Notes under the pieces: model-generated
Databases searched by the model: none
Told to the model about the DNA's origin: nothing
What the model saw: only the letters and a program-made list of their open reading frames with translations
Assembly: GCF_914484835.1 (NCBI RefSeq)
Contig: NZ_CAJZAR010000001.1
Coordinates: 62,001-126,000, forward strand
DNA: 64,000 bases
Reading direction: 5' to 3'
DNA from: Paraburkholderia tropica
GTDB taxonomy: Bacteria > Pseudomonadota > Gammaproteobacteria > Burkholderiales > Burkholderiaceae
Shown here: positions 46,175 to 56,107 of the stretch, in pieces
How the letters are laid out: each line of letters starts with the position of its first letter
Numbering within the stretch: the stretch's first letter is position 1
Made by a program: the position numbers and the translations under genes

Positions 46175-46950
46175 CAGTGAACCCCCGCACCCAGATACGC
46201 CTCGATCACCTTCGGGTCCTTCTGCACGTCGTGCGGCAGACCCTCGGCGATCACCTTGCCATAGTCGAGCACTGTCATCCGGTTGCACAGGCCCATCACC
46301 AGTTTCACGTCGTGCTCGATCAGCAGGATGGTCTTGCCATCGGCGCGGATCTTGTCGAGCAGGCGCGTGAGTTCGACCTTCTCGGTCGCGTTCATGCCGG
46401 CCGCCGGCTCGTCGAGCGCGAGCAGCTTCGGATCGGTCGCGAGCGCGCGCGCGATTTCCAGACGGCGCTGGTGGCCGTACGAGAGATTGCGCGACGTGTA
46501 GTCGGCGTACTGCGCGATACCCACGTATTCGAGCAGTTCGAGCGCGCGTTCCTTGATCTCGCGTTCTTCCTTGCGCTCCGAGGGCGTCTGGAACACCGCG
46601 CCCAGCAGGCCGTGCTTCGTGCGCACGTGACGGCCGACCATCACGTTTTCGAGCGCCGTCATGCCGCCGAACAGACGGATGTTCTGGAAGGTGCGCGCGA
46701 TGCCCGCCTTCGCCACCTGATAGACCGCCGTCGGCGTATAGGCTTCGCCGTCGAGCTTGAACTCGCCCGAATCGGGCGTGTAGAGGCCGGTGATCACATT
46801 GAAGAACGTGGTCTTGCCGGCGCCGTTCGGGCCGATCAGGCCGTAGATCGTGCCTTCCTCGATTTGCAGGCCCACGTCGGAGAGCGCTTGCAGACCGCCG
46901 AAGCGCTTGTTCACGCCCTTCACGGACAGGCGGATGGATTTATTGCTCAT
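46174..46950 (-). CDS. livG: Branched-chain amino acid ABC transporter ATPase LivG
   Basis: The second ATPase, 258 residues. Walker A GPNGAGKTTFF, the signature LSYGHQRRLEIARAL (LivG proteins have this altered form in place of LSGGQ) and Walker B LLALDEPAAGMN are clear. KAGIARTFQNIRLFGGMTALEN is the LivG Q-loop. It pairs with LivF on the LivHM membrane dimer. It lies 24 bases after livM. Confidence 0.94.
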
Positions 46951-46974
46951 GTTCTGTTCCTCTCCTGTTCGCGA

Positions 46975-48144
46975 TCAGGCGCGCACCGGCTTCTTGCTGC
47001 CGCGCTTGGCGATCTTCGCGATCTTGTCTTCGTGCTTCGGCGAGGGCCACAGGCCTTCCGAGCGATACAGCATGATCACGACCATGGCGAGGCCGTAGAG
47101 CAGCTGGCGAATCACTTCCGTATCGACGATTTCATGGCCGAACAGCATGTGCTGGAGCGGGCCCATCGTCGAGCGCAGGAACTCGGGAAAGATGGCGAGC
47201 AGCACAGCGCCCAGAATCACGCCGGGGATGTGGCCCATGCCGCCGAGCACCACACAGGCGAGCACCACGACCGATTCCCAGAACGTGAACGATTCCGGCG
47301 ACACGAAGCCCTGGAATGCACCGAACATCGCGCCCGACAGGCCGCCGAACGACGCGCCCATCGCGAACGCCAGCAGCTTCACGTTACGCGTGTTGATGCC
47401 CATGGCCTTCGCGGCGATTTCGTCTTCGCGGATCGCGGCCCATGCGCGGCCGATACGCGAGTGCTGGAGGCGCGTACACACCCAGATCACGAGCAGCGCG
47501 CAGATCACGAACGCGTAGTAATACATGTAGACCGACGTGAACGTGAAGCCGAGGATCTCGTGCGGCTGCGCCAGGTTGAAACCGAACACGTGCAGCGGCG
47601 CCACGCCCGTAATGCCTTGCGGCCCGTTGGTGATGTTCACCGGACGGTCGAGGTTGTTCATGAAGATACGAACGATTTCCCCGAAGCCCAGCGTCACGAT
47701 GGCGAGGTAGTCGCCGCGCAGACGCAGCGTCGGCGCGCCGAGCAGAATGCCCGCGATCGCCGCGAACGCCATCGCGCACGGAATCACGATCCAGTACGGC
47801 GTATGCAGGCCGCCCGGGAACATGCTCGCGATCCACGCGAACTGCGTGCTCAGATGCGGCGACGTCAGCAGCGCGGCCGTGTAGGCGCCCACCGCGTAGA
47901 ACGCGATATAGCCCAGATCCAGCAGGCCGGCGAAGCCCACCACCACGTTCAGGCCCAGCGCGAGCATCACGTAGAGCATCGCGAAGTCGAGCACGCGCAC
48001 CCAGTAGTTGCCGCCCGCTGCGCCCACCACGAACGGCAGCGAGGCCACGACGATCGCGGTCACGATGCCGATCGCGAACGTGCGCGTCGTGTTCTTCTCG
48101 GGGATGAGCGTCGTCGACGGCTCGATCGGTTGAATTGAAGTCAT
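46975..48144 (-). CDS. livM: Branched-chain amino acid ABC transporter permease LivM
   Basis: A membrane subunit of 389 residues with about ten helices. GLNVVVGFAGLLDLGYIAFYAVGAY is the highly conserved early region of LivM, and IREDEIAAKAMGINTRNVKLLAFA holds the EAA-like loop for LivF/LivG contact. The C-terminus has extra Lys-rich residues. It sits 16 bases from livH. Confidence 0.94.
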   Translation of the reverse strand: MTSIQPIEPSTTLIPEKNTTRTFAIGIVTAIVVASLPFVVGAAGGNYWVRVLDFAMLYVMLALGLNVVVGFAGLLDLGYIAFYAVGAYTAALLTSPHLSTQFAWIASMFPGGLHTPYWIVIPCAMAFAAIAGILLGAPTLRLRGDYLAIVTLGFGEIVRIFMNNLDRPVNITNGPQGITGVAPLHVFGFNLAQPHEILGFTFTSVYMYYYAFVICALLVIWVCTRLQHSRIGRAWAAIREDEIAAKAMGINTRNVKLLAFAMGASFGGLSGAMFGAFQGFVSPESFTFWESVVVLACVVLGGMGHIPGVILGAVLLAIFPEFLRSTMGPLQHMLFGHEIVDTEVIRQLLYGLAMVVIMLYRSEGLWPSPKHEDKIAKIAKRGSKKPVRA

Positions 48145-48160
48145 GTTGATCTACTCCCTC

Positions 48161-49111
48161 TTATGCGCGATCCGCGACACGTTCGCCCAACAGCCCCGAC
48201 GGACGGAACACGAGCACCACGATCAGCACGACGAATGCGAACACGTCCTGATAGTTACTGCCGAACACCCCGCCGGTCAGATTGCCGATGTAACCCGCGC
48301 CGAGCTGCTCGATCAGACCGAGCACCACGCCGCCGACCATCGCGCCGCCGAGATTGCCGATACCGCCCAGCACCGCCGCCGTGAAGGCCTTCATACCGGG
48401 GATGAAGCCCATGTAGAAGTGCGCGTTGCCGTATTCCGAGGCGATCATCACGCCGGCCAGCGCGGCGAGCGCCGAGCCGATCATGAAGGTCGCGGAAATC
48501 ACGAAGTTCGGGTTCACGCCCATCAGGCTCGCGTTGGCCGGATTTTCGGCGATCGCGCGCATGGCGCGGCCGAGCTTGGTGCGGTGAACGAGGATCAGCA
48601 GACCCGCCATCACGAGGAACGCGACCACGATGATCACGATTTCGGTCGGCGAGATCACCGCGCCCACGCCGGTTTCAGTCGGCTTGATCACGTTGATCGG
48701 GTCGGTCGAGATGAGCTGCGGGAAGGCCAGCGGATTGCGGCCCCAGATGATCATCGCGAGCGTCTGCAGCAGGATCGAGACGCCGATCGCGGTGATCAGC
48801 GGCGCGAGACGCGGCGCGCGGCGCAGCGGCCGGTAGGCGATCCGTTCGATGGTGTACCCGACGAACGCGCAAACCACGGCGGCGATCACGAGCGCGATAC
48901 ACAGCGTGGGGATGTTCCCGAGGCCGGGGAAGTGATTCTGCAGCACCGTGATCGCGGAGAGCGCCACCATCGCGCCGACCATCAGCACGTCGCCGTGCGC
49001 GAAGTTGATGATGCCCAAAATCCCGTACACCATCGTGTAGCCCAGTGCAATGATGGCGTAGATGCTGCCAAGCACCAGCCCATTCAGGATCTGCTGGACG
49101 AAAATATCCAT
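48161..49111 (-). CDS. livH: Branched-chain amino acid ABC transporter permease LivH
   Basis: The other membrane subunit, 316 residues, about eight helices. It begins MDIFVQQILNGLVLGSIYA, and LGYTMVYGILGIINFAHGD is the LivH signature. AIAENPANASLMGVN is the ATPase-contact loop. It is the first gene of the operon as seen here. The periplasmic binding protein (LivJ/LivK type) is missing from this locus and must be encoded elsewhere. Confidence 0.95.
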   Translation of the reverse strand: MDIFVQQILNGLVLGSIYAIIALGYTMVYGILGIINFAHGDVLMVGAMVALSAITVLQNHFPGLGNIPTLCIALVIAAVVCAFVGYTIERIAYRPLRRAPRLAPLITAIGVSILLQTLAMIIWGRNPLAFPQLISTDPINVIKPTETGVGAVISPTEIVIIVVAFLVMAGLLILVHRTKLGRAMRAIAENPANASLMGVNPNFVISATFMIGSALAALAGVMIASEYGNAHFYMGFIPGMKAFTAAVLGGIGNLGGAMVGGVVLGLIEQLGAGYIGNLTGGVFGSNYQDVFAFVVLIVVLVFRPSGLLGERVADRA

Positions 49112-49288
49112 TTAATGCTCCTTAGCCCGTGCGACCGGATTCGCGCTGTCATCGGCCGGTGGGCGATGTTTTACGGAACCGCAACGACACTTTCGGGTAC
49201 TGAAGTAAAAGACCGGTAACGGTTGGCCACCCCCGGTTCGCGTTGACGCTGTGTTGCAGCGGCAGGCTCGCCGGAAGCGGATGCAAAA

Positions 49289-49316
49289 ACGGCACCGTCG
49301 GATGGTTCGGTGCCGT
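49289..49316 (-). terminator. Minus-strand terminator upstream of liv operon
   Basis: A perfect 9-bp stem (ACGGCACCG / CGGTGCCGT) with a 10-nt loop. On the minus strand it is followed by TTTTTG. It would end a transcript coming from about 49320 or beyond and sits before livH. Confidence 0.65.
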
Positions 49317-49321
49317 CGGGT

Positions 49322-49603
49322 TCAACTACCTGTCACATTCGCTGCGACGCGTGCGCGGCCGGCCTCGCGGCCAACTGCGCAAACGCCCAACGCCATGACT
49401 CCCTGGATCGGGCCGGGAATCCCCGCCTCGCTACCGTTTACGGCAGCATCGGCCAGGATCTTTCGGACCGCGACAAAAACCGCTCTCGCGCCGCGGCTAG
49501 CACATGCAACATGTGTGCCAGTTCGAACGGCCACGCGAGCGCCCGTCGATCCGCACGGCTCAGCAACGCGCGGACAAGCTTTCTCCGGGAGTGCAACGGT
49601 CAT
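49322..49603 (-). CDS. Doubtful small ORF ahead of a terminator
   Basis: A 93-codon frame starting MTVALPEKACPRV with AGGAG ten bases before the ATG and ending six bases before a terminator, which is why I list it. Codon third positions are less GC rich than in neighbouring genes and no family is recognised. The terminator could instead end a non-coding RNA. Another start at 49711 would add 36 low-complexity residues. Confidence 0.25.
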   Translation of the reverse strand: MTVALPEKACPRVAEPCGSTGARVAVRTGTHVACASRGARAVFVAVRKILADAAVNGSEAGIPGPIQGVMALGVCAVGREAGRARVAANVTGS

Positions 49604-50218
49604 CGATGTCGCGCTCCTGCCCTGCCGTGCACCGCGAATGTGCCGCGCTTGGCGCGGCGCAACCGCAGCCGCAGCAGTTGCAGTTGCGGCAACAGCAAAC
49701 TCGATTTGCATTAAACAGGTCTCCTGCGCCTTCCGAAATGCTTGCCTGATGGGCCTCGCGCTGACGTCCGGCCCTCAGAACGCGCGCATTGTAACTCCTA
49801 TTATGCAGGCGGCAATATTGTTGAATCGGCAGGGTTTTCCTGCATTGCAACCTTTTTCGAGAAAGCACCCCAAGCACGGTTGCACCGTAGGTTGCGCCGT
49901 ATTTTCGTGCATCAGTTGCACCAAAAATCGGCAGACCTAACATCAAGTGTTGTGAAGGCCGGCCGCGGGGCCTTATCGGGCGGGCATCGGCTGCACCACG
50001 TTGAACAATTAAATGGTGATGGAATTTGCGCCCGGATTTGGTGCGGACGCTGAAAAACACTTATCGAGACATCGATTTAACGGGGTCAGATAACCGTCGC
50101 GGACCCTGCCCTCTAGCGAAAACACCTAGTCGGAAGCCGCGTAGCGACGCGGTTCACCGCACACTTTTATTAATGTGGCCCCATTTGTTTGAGCGGCGGA
50201 TTGCAGCGGCAAGACATA
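49604..50218. other. Intergenic region, less GC rich, no supported gene
   Basis: About 600 bases upstream of the doubtful ORF with lower GC (notably 49790-50060). No open frame shows real coding bias and no tRNA or known RNA motif is visible. A horizontally acquired remnant or a regulatory RNA locus are both possible. Confidence 0.4.
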
Positions 50219-50244
50219 AAAAAAGCGCGCCCGAGGGCGCGCTT
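50219..50244 (-). terminator. Terminator of fkpB-ispH
   Basis: A stem AAGCGCGCCC / GGGCGCGCTT with a minimal loop (50223-50244), followed on the minus strand by seven T residues. It lies 30 bases after the ispH stop. Confidence 0.85.
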
Positions 50245-50273
50245 CTTCGTCGGCGAATGCCGGATCGCGGCGA

Positions 50274-51254
50274 TCAGGCCACCTGGCCGAGCCCGCGCGG
50301 CAGCGGAAACGCGATGTTTTCCTCGATGCCTTCGAGCGCGCGCACGTTGCGCACGCCCAGCTCGTTCAGACGCTGGATGATCTTCTGCGCGAGCGCCTCG
50401 GGCGCCGACGCGCCGGCCGTCAGACCGATGCGGCGCTTGCCTTCGAGCCAGGCCGGATCGATCTGGTCGGGCGCGTCCACCATATAGGCGGGGATGCCGC
50501 GCTTTTCGGCCACTTCGCGCAGGCGGTTCGAATTCGAGCTGTTCGGGCTGCCGACCACGATCACGACGTCGCACTGCGGCGCCATGAACTTCACCGCGTC
50601 CTGACGGTTCTGCGTGGCGTAGCAGATGTCCTGCTTCTTCGGCTCGCGAATGCCGGGAAAGCGCGCCTTGAGCGCCTCGATGATCTCGGCGGCGTCGTCG
50701 ACGGACAGCGTGGTCTGCGTGACGAAAGCCACGCGCGCCGGATCGCGCAGCGACAGCGACTCGACGTCGGCGATGTCCTCGACGAGATACATGCCTTCCT
50801 GCGCCTGGCCCATCGTGCCCTCGACTTCCGGGTGGCCCTTGTGGCCGATCATCACGATGTCGAGGCCTTCGTCGCGCATCTTCGCGACTTCGACGTGCAC
50901 CTTGGTCACGAGCGGGCAAGTGGCGTCGTAGACGCGCAGCCCGCGCGCCTCGGCGTCGGAGCGAACGGCCTTCGACACGCCATGCGCGCTGAAGATGACG
51001 GTATTGCCGGACGGCACTTCATCGAGCTGCTCGATGAAGATCGCCCCTTTCTGGCGCAGGTCCTCGACCACGTACGCGTTGTGGACGATCTCGTGGCGCA
51101 CGTAGATGGGCGCACCGTGGATCTGGATGGCGCGCTCGACGATCTCAATGGCGCGGTCGACGCCGGCGCAGAAGCCGCGCGGCTGCGCGAGCAGGATTTC
51201 AGCTTCGGCGAGTTGAGCGCGGTCGACGACAGTAGACGTGTCCGTGGAGGTCAT
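50274..51254 (-). CDS. ispH: 4-hydroxy-3-methylbut-2-enyl diphosphate reductase
   Basis: The last enzyme of the MEP isoprenoid pathway; it reduces HMBPP to IPP and DMAPP with a 4Fe-4S cluster. It has 326 residues. Cluster Cys29 is in [12 protein letters not shown], the others in [12 protein letters not shown] and [19 protein letters not shown] and [11 protein letters not shown] are conserved substrate contacts. The start is ATG 51254 (MTSTDTSTV). It lies five bases after fkpB, the same order as in E. coli. Confidence 0.96.
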   Translation of the reverse strand: MTSTDTSTVVDRAQLAEAEILLAQPRGFCAGVDRAIEIVERAIQIHGAPIYVRHEIVHNAYVVEDLRQKGAIFIEQLDEVPSGNTVIFSAHGVSKAVRSDAEARGLRVYDATCPLVTKVHVEVAKMRDEGLDIVMIGHKGHPEVEGTMGQAQEGMYLVEDIADVESLSLRDPARVAFVTQTTLSVDDAAEIIEALKARFPGIREPKKQDICYATQNRQDAVKFMAPQCDVVIVVGSPNSSNSNRLREVAEKRGIPAYMVDAPDQIDPAWLEGKRRIGLTAGASAPEALAQKIIQRLNELGVRNVRALEGIEENIAFPLPRGLGQVA

Positions 51255-51259
51255 GGGCT

Positions 51260-51715
51260 TTACAGGATTCCGATGATTTGCACTTCGAACGCAACCGCCT
51301 GGCCAGCGAGCGGATGGTTGAAATCGAACAGCGCGGAGGTTTCGTTCACTTCCTTGAGCACGCCCGCGTAGCGGTTGCCGTCGGGTGCATTGAACTCGAT
51401 GAGATCGCCCGGATTGAACGACTCGCCGATCATGGCGTTGTCGCGCAGCGTCTTGAGCGAGATGCGCTGGATCAAATCGGGATTGCGCTGACCGAACGCG
51501 ACGCCGGGTTCTAGCTGAAAGGTGGAGTGGTGACCGACCTTCAGACCTTGCAGAATGTTTTCCAGCGGCGGCGCGAGCTGCCCGGCGCCCAGCAGCAGCG
51601 TGGCGGGCCGGTCGGCAAACGTGTTGACGATTTCGGTGCCGTCGGCGAGGCAAAGCCGGTAATTCAGCGTGACGTGGGAACCCGGTTTCACCTCGGAAAT
51701 ATCGATGATGCTCAT
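51260..51715 (-). CDS. fkpB: FKBP-type peptidyl-prolyl isomerase FkpB (SlpA)
   Basis: A 151-residue SlyD/FkpB-class prolyl isomerase and chaperone in the cytoplasm. [19 protein letters not shown] and [28 protein letters not shown] (in part) are typical, with the inserted-flap domain in the middle, ending [18 protein letters not shown]. It precedes ispH in a conserved pair. Confidence 0.93.
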   Translation of the reverse strand: MSIIDISEVKPGSHVTLNYRLCLADGTEIVNTFADRPATLLLGAGQLAPPLENILQGLKVGHHSTFQLEPGVAFGQRNPDLIQRISLKTLRDNAMIGESFNPGDLIEFNAPDGNRYAGVLKEVNETSALFDFNHPLAGQAVAFEVQIIGIL

Positions 51716-51858
51716 GCGGTACTCGTTTCGTCTGGTCGCGCCCTCGGGCGCCGGTCCGTCGCGGCGGTCGCGAGCGGAAAAGCCTCATTGTAAGCCACAT
51801 AGTTCCTGGACGGACGCCACATGCGAGCGGCATCCACGTCCGCAACAAGGAGATTCAA

Positions 51859-52566
51859 TTGGTGAAAATCGCCTGCGATACGCCCCTCTGGAACGACGAG
51901 CCGGCGCCCAGCCGCCGCGCCATGCCGCGCGAGCGGCTACGCGAAGCTGGCCCGGCAGCGCTCTCCGATCTGGAACTGGTTGCGCTGCTGCTGGGCTCGG
52001 GTTTGCCGGGCCATAACGTCTTCGACGTGGCGCGCGCCCTGCTCGATCACTTCAAATCCTTACGCGCGATGCTCGACGCGCCGCCCGAGGAATTCGAGAG
52101 CGTGCGCGGCATCGGCCCGGCCAAGGCGGCCATGCTGATGGCCGTGGTCGAGCTGGCGCGGCGCGCGCTGGCCGAGCAACTCGAAGAAAAGCCGCTGATC
52201 GACTCGCCCGGCGCCGTCGAAGACTATCTGCGGCTGATGATCGGCAGCCGCTCGCAGGAAGTGTTCGTCTGCCTCTTTCTCGACGTGCGCCATCGGCTGA
52301 TCCGCTACGAGGAAATCGCGCGCGGCTCGCTCACGCACATGGCGGTCTATCCGCGCGAAATCGTGCGGCGCGCGCTGATGCTCAACGCCGCGAGCCTGAT
52401 CGTCGCCCACAACCACCCTTCCGGCGCGGTGCAGCCGAGCGCGAGCGACCGCCGTCTCACGCGGGTGCTGCGCGACACGCTGGCGCTCGTGGAGGTGCGG
52501 CTCGTCGATCACATGATCATCGGCGCGCGGGAGACGTTCTCTTTTGCTCGCCACGGACTAGACTAA
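51859..52566 (+). CDS. radC: RadC-family JAB domain protein
   Basis: A 235-residue protein with N-terminal helix-hairpin-helix ([17 protein letters not shown]) and C-terminal JAB/MPN domain. The zinc motif H-x-H-x10-D is complete: H184, H186 and D197 in [15 protein letters not shown]. It was once linked with DNA repair, but its true function is unresolved. The start is TTG 51859, six bases after AAGGAG; the GTG right after it is an alternative. Confidence 0.9.
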   Translation: MVKIACDTPLWNDEPAPSRRAMPRERLREAGPAALSDLELVALLLGSGLPGHNVFDVARALLDHFKSLRAMLDAPPEEFESVRGIGPAKAAMLMAVVELARRALAEQLEEKPLIDSPGAVEDYLRLMIGSRSQEVFVCLFLDVRHRLIRYEEIARGSLTHMAVYPREIVRRALMLNAASLIVAHNHPSGAVQPSASDRRLTRVLRDTLALVEVRLVDHMIIGARETFSFARHGLD

Positions 52567-52609
52567 TAGACGCGCCGGCGAGCCCCGCCCCGAAAACAGC
52601 GCAGCCAAC

Positions 52610-52631
52610 AACACGATCTGCAAATCGTGTT
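52610..52631 (+). terminator. Weak hairpin after radC
   Basis: AACACGAT (52610-52617) and ATCGTGTT (52624-52631) form an 8-bp stem with a 6-nt loop, followed by GATTTT. It overlaps the rpmB promoter region. Confidence 0.5.
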
Positions 52632-52660
52632 TGATTTTCCTGGGCTTTTTCTGCTAGACT
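52631..52660 (+). promoter_or_regulatory. Promoter of rpmB-rpmG
   Basis: TTGATT (52631-52636) and TAGACT (52655-52660), 18 bases apart. It gives a leader of about 170 bases before rpmB. Confidence 0.65.
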
Positions 52661-52837
52661 CTCGGTTTGCCTATTTCCAACCCTGTTCCGAAGGCCCGTC
52701 AAGGCGTTCCAGGGGAAATACGGCCTGGGTTCGAGGTTGTCTCTCATCCATACGTGAGCGCGCTCTGATTCCGGCCATTTCTCGCCTGGGAAACTTTAAG
52801 CGGCTCTCGAACTCAGAATTTCCGTAGGAGTGCACTC

Positions 52838-53071
52838 ATGGCACGTGTATGCCAAGTCACTGGGAAAGCGCCGATGAGCGGCAACAACGTTTCCCACGCT
52901 AACAACAAAACCAAGCGCCGTTTCCTCCCGAATCTGCAAAATCGCCGTTTCTGGGTTGAAAGCGAAAACCGTTGGGTGCGTCTGCGCATCTCGAACGCAG
53001 GCCTGCGCCTGATCGACAAGAACGGCATCGACTCCGTGCTCGCAGACCTGCGCGCACGCGGCGAACTGTAA
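52838..53071 (+). CDS. rpmB: Ribosomal protein L28
   Basis: A 77-residue protein of the large ribosomal subunit. [33 protein letters not shown] is the classic N-terminus (its first part is visible at residues 1-20). TAGGAG lies eight bases before the ATG. It is followed after 10 bases by rpmG, the usual pair. Confidence 0.97.
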   Translation: MARVCQVTGKAPMSGNNVSHANNKTKRRFLPNLQNRRFWVESENRWVRLRISNAGLRLIDKNGIDSVLADLRARGEL

Positions 53072-53081
53072 GGAGTAAGTC

Positions 53082-53249
53082 ATGGCCAAGGGTATCCGCG
53101 ACAAGATCAAGCTCGAGTCGACCGCAGGCACGGGTCACTTCTACACGACCACGAAGAACAAGCGCAACATGCCGGAAAAAATGTCGATCAAGAAGTTCGA
53201 CCCGGTTGTTCGCAAGCACGTCGAGTACAAGGAAACGAAGATCAAGTAA
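53082..53249 (+). CDS. rpmG: Ribosomal protein L33
   Basis: A 55-residue protein of the large subunit: [20 protein letters not shown], then [20 protein letters not shown]. The zinc-binding Cys pairs seen in some L33 forms are absent, so this is the Cys-free (C-minus) type. AGGAG precedes the ATG. A terminator follows at 53279. Confidence 0.97.
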   Translation: MAKGIRDKIKLESTAGTGHFYTTTKNKRNMPEKMSIKKFDPVVRKHVEYKETKIK

Positions 53250-53278
53250 ATCTTGATCCGAGCCTGACGAAGACATTC

Positions 53279-53304
53279 AAAACCCCGCTCTCGAGCGGGG
53301 TTTT
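53279..53304 (+). terminator. Terminator after rpmG
   Basis: A stem AAAACCCCGCT / AGCGGGGTTTT with a short loop, then GTTTTTG. Confidence 0.9.
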
Positions 53305-53515
53305 GTTTTTGCGCCCCGCTTTCATCGCGGGGCGTCTGCTTTTCATGCGCGCGCTTTTCACAGCCGCGTAACGATCTTTTGTTCTCCACGACCGCTGCGT
53401 GGCTTTTCGTCTGCTCCCCTCTCGGAGTATGCTTCCCGCTTCACTCGCCGCGGGCGCGCCCAGCGCAGGTCCGGCGGCAGAAAGCGCAGAACAAGAGAGA
53501 CGGAGAAGCAGCACC

Positions 53516-55117
53516 ATGAATTTCGATGTAGCGATCGTCGGCAGCGGGCTGGCGGGATTGAGCGTAGCCCTGAATCTGGCCGAAACGCGCCGCGTGGTGG
53601 TGATCGCCAAGCGCGCGATGACCGAAGGCGCGAGCGACCGCGCGCAGGGCGGCATCGCCGCGGTGCTCGACTCGGCGGATAGCGTCGAAAACCACGTCGA
53701 CGACACGCTGGTCGCGGGCGGCGGCCTGTGCGACGAAGCGGCCACGCGCTATATCGTCGAGCATGGTCGCGAGGCGATCGAATGGCTGATCGGCCAGGAC
53801 GTGCCCTTCACGAAGGACGCCGCCGCCGAAATGGGCTTCCATCTCACGCGCGAAGGCGGCCACAGCCATCGCCGCATCATCCACGCCGCCGACGCCACCG
53901 GCCACGCCGTGGTGCAGACGCTGCTCGAACGCGCGCGCCAGCATCCGAATATCACGATCCTCGAGGATCATCAGGCGATCGACGTCATCACGTCCGACCG
54001 GCTCGGCCTGCCGGGCCGCCGCTGCCACGGTCTCTATGCGCTCGATCTCAAGAACGACCGCACGGTGACGATTCAGGCGCCGCACACGGTGCTGGCGACG
54101 GGCGGCGCGGGCAAGGTCTATCTCTACACGACGAACCCCGACACCGCGACCGGCGACGGCATCGCGATGGCCTGGCGCGCGGGCTGCCGCGTGGCGAACA
54201 TGGAGTTCATCCAGTTCCATCCGACCTGCCTGTTCCATCCGCACGCGAAGTCGTTCCTGATTTCCGAAGCCGTGCGCGGCGAAGGCGGCGTGCTGCGCCT
54301 GCCCGACGGCACGCGCTTCATGCCCGAGCACGACGCGCGCGCCGAACTCGCGCCGCGCGATATCGTGGCGCGCGCGATCGACTTCGAAATCAAGAAGCAC
54401 GGCATCGACTGCGTGCATCTGGACATCAGCCATCAGCCGCCCGCGTTCCTCGAAGAACACTTCCCGACCATCCTCGCGCGCTGCCGCGAGTTCGGCATCG
54501 ACATCACGAAAGAGCCGATTCCGGTCGTGCCCGCCGCGCACTACACCTGCGGCGGCGTGGTCACCGACCTCGCAGGCCGCACCGATCTCGCGGGCCTCTA
54601 CGCGGTCGGCGAAACCTCGTACACGGGCCTGCACGGCGCGAACCGCCTCGCCTCGAACTCGCTGCTCGAATGCCTCGTGATCGGCCGCTCGGCGGCGGAA
54701 TCGATCGAGGCCGAAGGCTTCGAAGCGGCCGCGCACGCCCCGCTGCCCGACTGGGACGAAAGCCGCGTCTCCGACTCCGACGAGGAAGTCGTGGTCGCGC
54801 ACAACTGGGACGAATTGCGCCGCCTGATGTGGAATTACGTCGGCATCGTGCGCACCGACAAGCGTCTGGAGCGCGCGCAACACCGCATTTCGCTGCTGCG
54901 CGACGAAATCCAGGAGTACTACGCGAACTTCCGCGTGACGCGCGATCTGCTGGAACTGCGCAATCTCGTGGAAGTGGCCTCGCTGATCGTCGAAAGCGCG
55001 CGCTCGCGCCGCGAAAGCCGCGGCCTCCACTACAGCCGCGACTGGCCGAACTCGCTGCCGAAGGCACTGCCGACCGTACTCGCGCCCGAGCGCGTGCGAA
55101 ATCGCAATCTCGCGTAA
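53516..55117 (+). CDS. nadB: L-aspartate oxidase
   Basis: An FAD enzyme that oxidises L-aspartate to iminoaspartate, the first step of de novo NAD synthesis. It has 533 residues. The FAD motif is [16 protein letters not shown] at the N-terminus, with [32 protein letters not shown] C-terminal FAD region (here [16 protein letters not shown]) and HYTCGGV. I chose ATG 53516; the frame is open upstream but lacks homology. It is convergent with nadC-nadA. Confidence 0.95.
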   Translation: MNFDVAIVGSGLAGLSVALNLAETRRVVVIAKRAMTEGASDRAQGGIAAVLDSADSVENHVDDTLVAGGGLCDEAATRYIVEHGREAIEWLIGQDVPFTKDAAAEMGFHLTREGGHSHRRIIHAADATGHAVVQTLLERARQHPNITILEDHQAIDVITSDRLGLPGRRCHGLYALDLKNDRTVTIQAPHTVLATGGAGKVYLYTTNPDTATGDGIAMAWRAGCRVANMEFIQFHPTCLFHPHAKSFLISEAVRGEGGVLRLPDGTRFMPEHDARAELAPRDIVARAIDFEIKKHGIDCVHLDISHQPPAFLEEHFPTILARCREFGIDITKEPIPVVPAAHYTCGGVVTDLAGRTDLAGLYAVGETSYTGLHGANRLASNSLLECLVIGRSAAESIEAEGFEAAAHAPLPDWDESRVSDSDEEVVVAHNWDELRRLMWNYVGIVRTDKRLERAQHRISLLRDEIQEYYANFRVTRDLLELRNLVEVASLIVESARSRRESRGLHYSRDWPNSLPKALPTVLAPERVRNRNLA

Positions 55118-55148
55118 GCCGAACGCCGCGCCACACCAGCGGCAAAAG

Positions 55149-55178
55149 AAAAAGCCGCCTCAAACGAGGCGGCTTTTT
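55149..55178. terminator. Bidirectional terminator nadB / nadC
   Basis: A perfect 13-bp stem (AAAAAGCCGCCTC / GAGGCGGCTTTTT) with an AAAC loop. Confidence 0.9.
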
Positions 55179-55207
55179 TCATCTCGAAGCGCGGTGAGCG
55201 CCGACGC

Positions 55208-56107
55208 TCAGACAATCCGCATCGAGTAGTCGGTCGCGCGCACGTCCTTCGTGAGTGCGCCGATCGAGACGCGATCGACGCCGGTTTCGGCAATCGTGCG
55301 CACCGTGTCGAAGTTCACGCCGCCCGACACTTCGAGCAGCGCGCGCCCCGCCGTGCGCTTGACGGCCTCGCGCATCATCTCAAACGAGAAGTTGTCGAGC
55401 AGCACCGAGGTCGCGCCGTGCGCGAGCGCCGTGTCGAGTTGATCGAGCGTTTCGACTTCGATCTGGATGGGCACGCCCGCGTTCAGCGCAAGCGCCGCAT
55501 CCATCGCCGCGCCCACGCCGCCCGCCGCCGCGATGTGGTTTTCCTTGATCAGGATGCCGTCGTAGAGCGCGAGGCGCTGATTCGCGCCGCCGCCCACGCG
55601 CACCGCGTACTTCTGCGCGAGCCGCAGGCCCGGCAGCGTCTTGCGCGTGTCGAGGATGCGCGTGGTCGTGTGCGCGATCGCGTCCACGTAGCGGCGCGTC
55701 GCGCTCGCCACGCCCGACAGCAGTTGCAGGAAGTTCATCGCATTGCGCTCGGCCGTAAGCAGCGCGCGCGCCGGCCCGCGCAGCGAGCACACCACGGAGT
55801 CGGCCGTCATGCGGTCGCCTTCGCGATAGTGCCAGCGCACCTCGATGCGCGCATCGACCTGCTTCACCACGGCGTCGAACCACAGCACGCCGCAGAGCAC
55901 CGCGTCTTCGCGCACGATGATGCGCGCGTCGCGCATCTCGTCGGCGGGCACGAGGCGCCCGGTCTGGTCGCCGGTGCCGACGTCTTCGTTCAGCGCATCC
56001 GCCACATTGCGCACGATCGCGGCGTCGAACGCCGCGCCGTATTGCGCGCGCACTTCGGGCAGCACGGACGAGACGGCGTCCACGGCCAGCAATTCCAGTG
56101 CGCCCAT
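55208..56107 (-). CDS. nadC: Nicotinate-nucleotide diphosphorylase (quinolinate phosphoribosyltransferase)
   Basis: Turns quinolinate and PRPP into nicotinate mononucleotide. It has 299 residues. ILDTRKTLPGLRLAQKYAV with the catalytic Lys, GGGANQRLALYDGILIKENHI and the C-terminal EVSGGVNFDTV are all NadC hallmarks. Its start shares one base with the nadA stop (TAATG), so the two are translated together. Confidence 0.96.
   Translation of the reverse strand: MGALELLAVDAVSSVLPEVRAQYGAAFDAAIVRNVADALNEDVGTGDQTGRLVPADEMRDARIIVREDAVLCGVLWFDAVVKQVDARIEVRWHYREGDRMTADSVVCSLRGPARALLTAERNAMNFLQLLSGVASATRRYVDAIAHTTTRILDTRKTLPGLRLAQKYAVRVGGGANQRLALYDGILIKENHIAAAGGVGAAMDAALALNAGVPIQIEVETLDQLDTALAHGATSVLLDNFSFEMMREAVKRTAGRALLEVSGGVNFDTVRTIAETGVDRVSIGALTKDVRATDYSMRIV

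Noticed and set aside
49251..49940. 229-codon plus-strand frame between livH and ispH.
   Set aside because: Low-complexity product without family, weak coding bias, and it runs through a minus-strand terminator hairpin.
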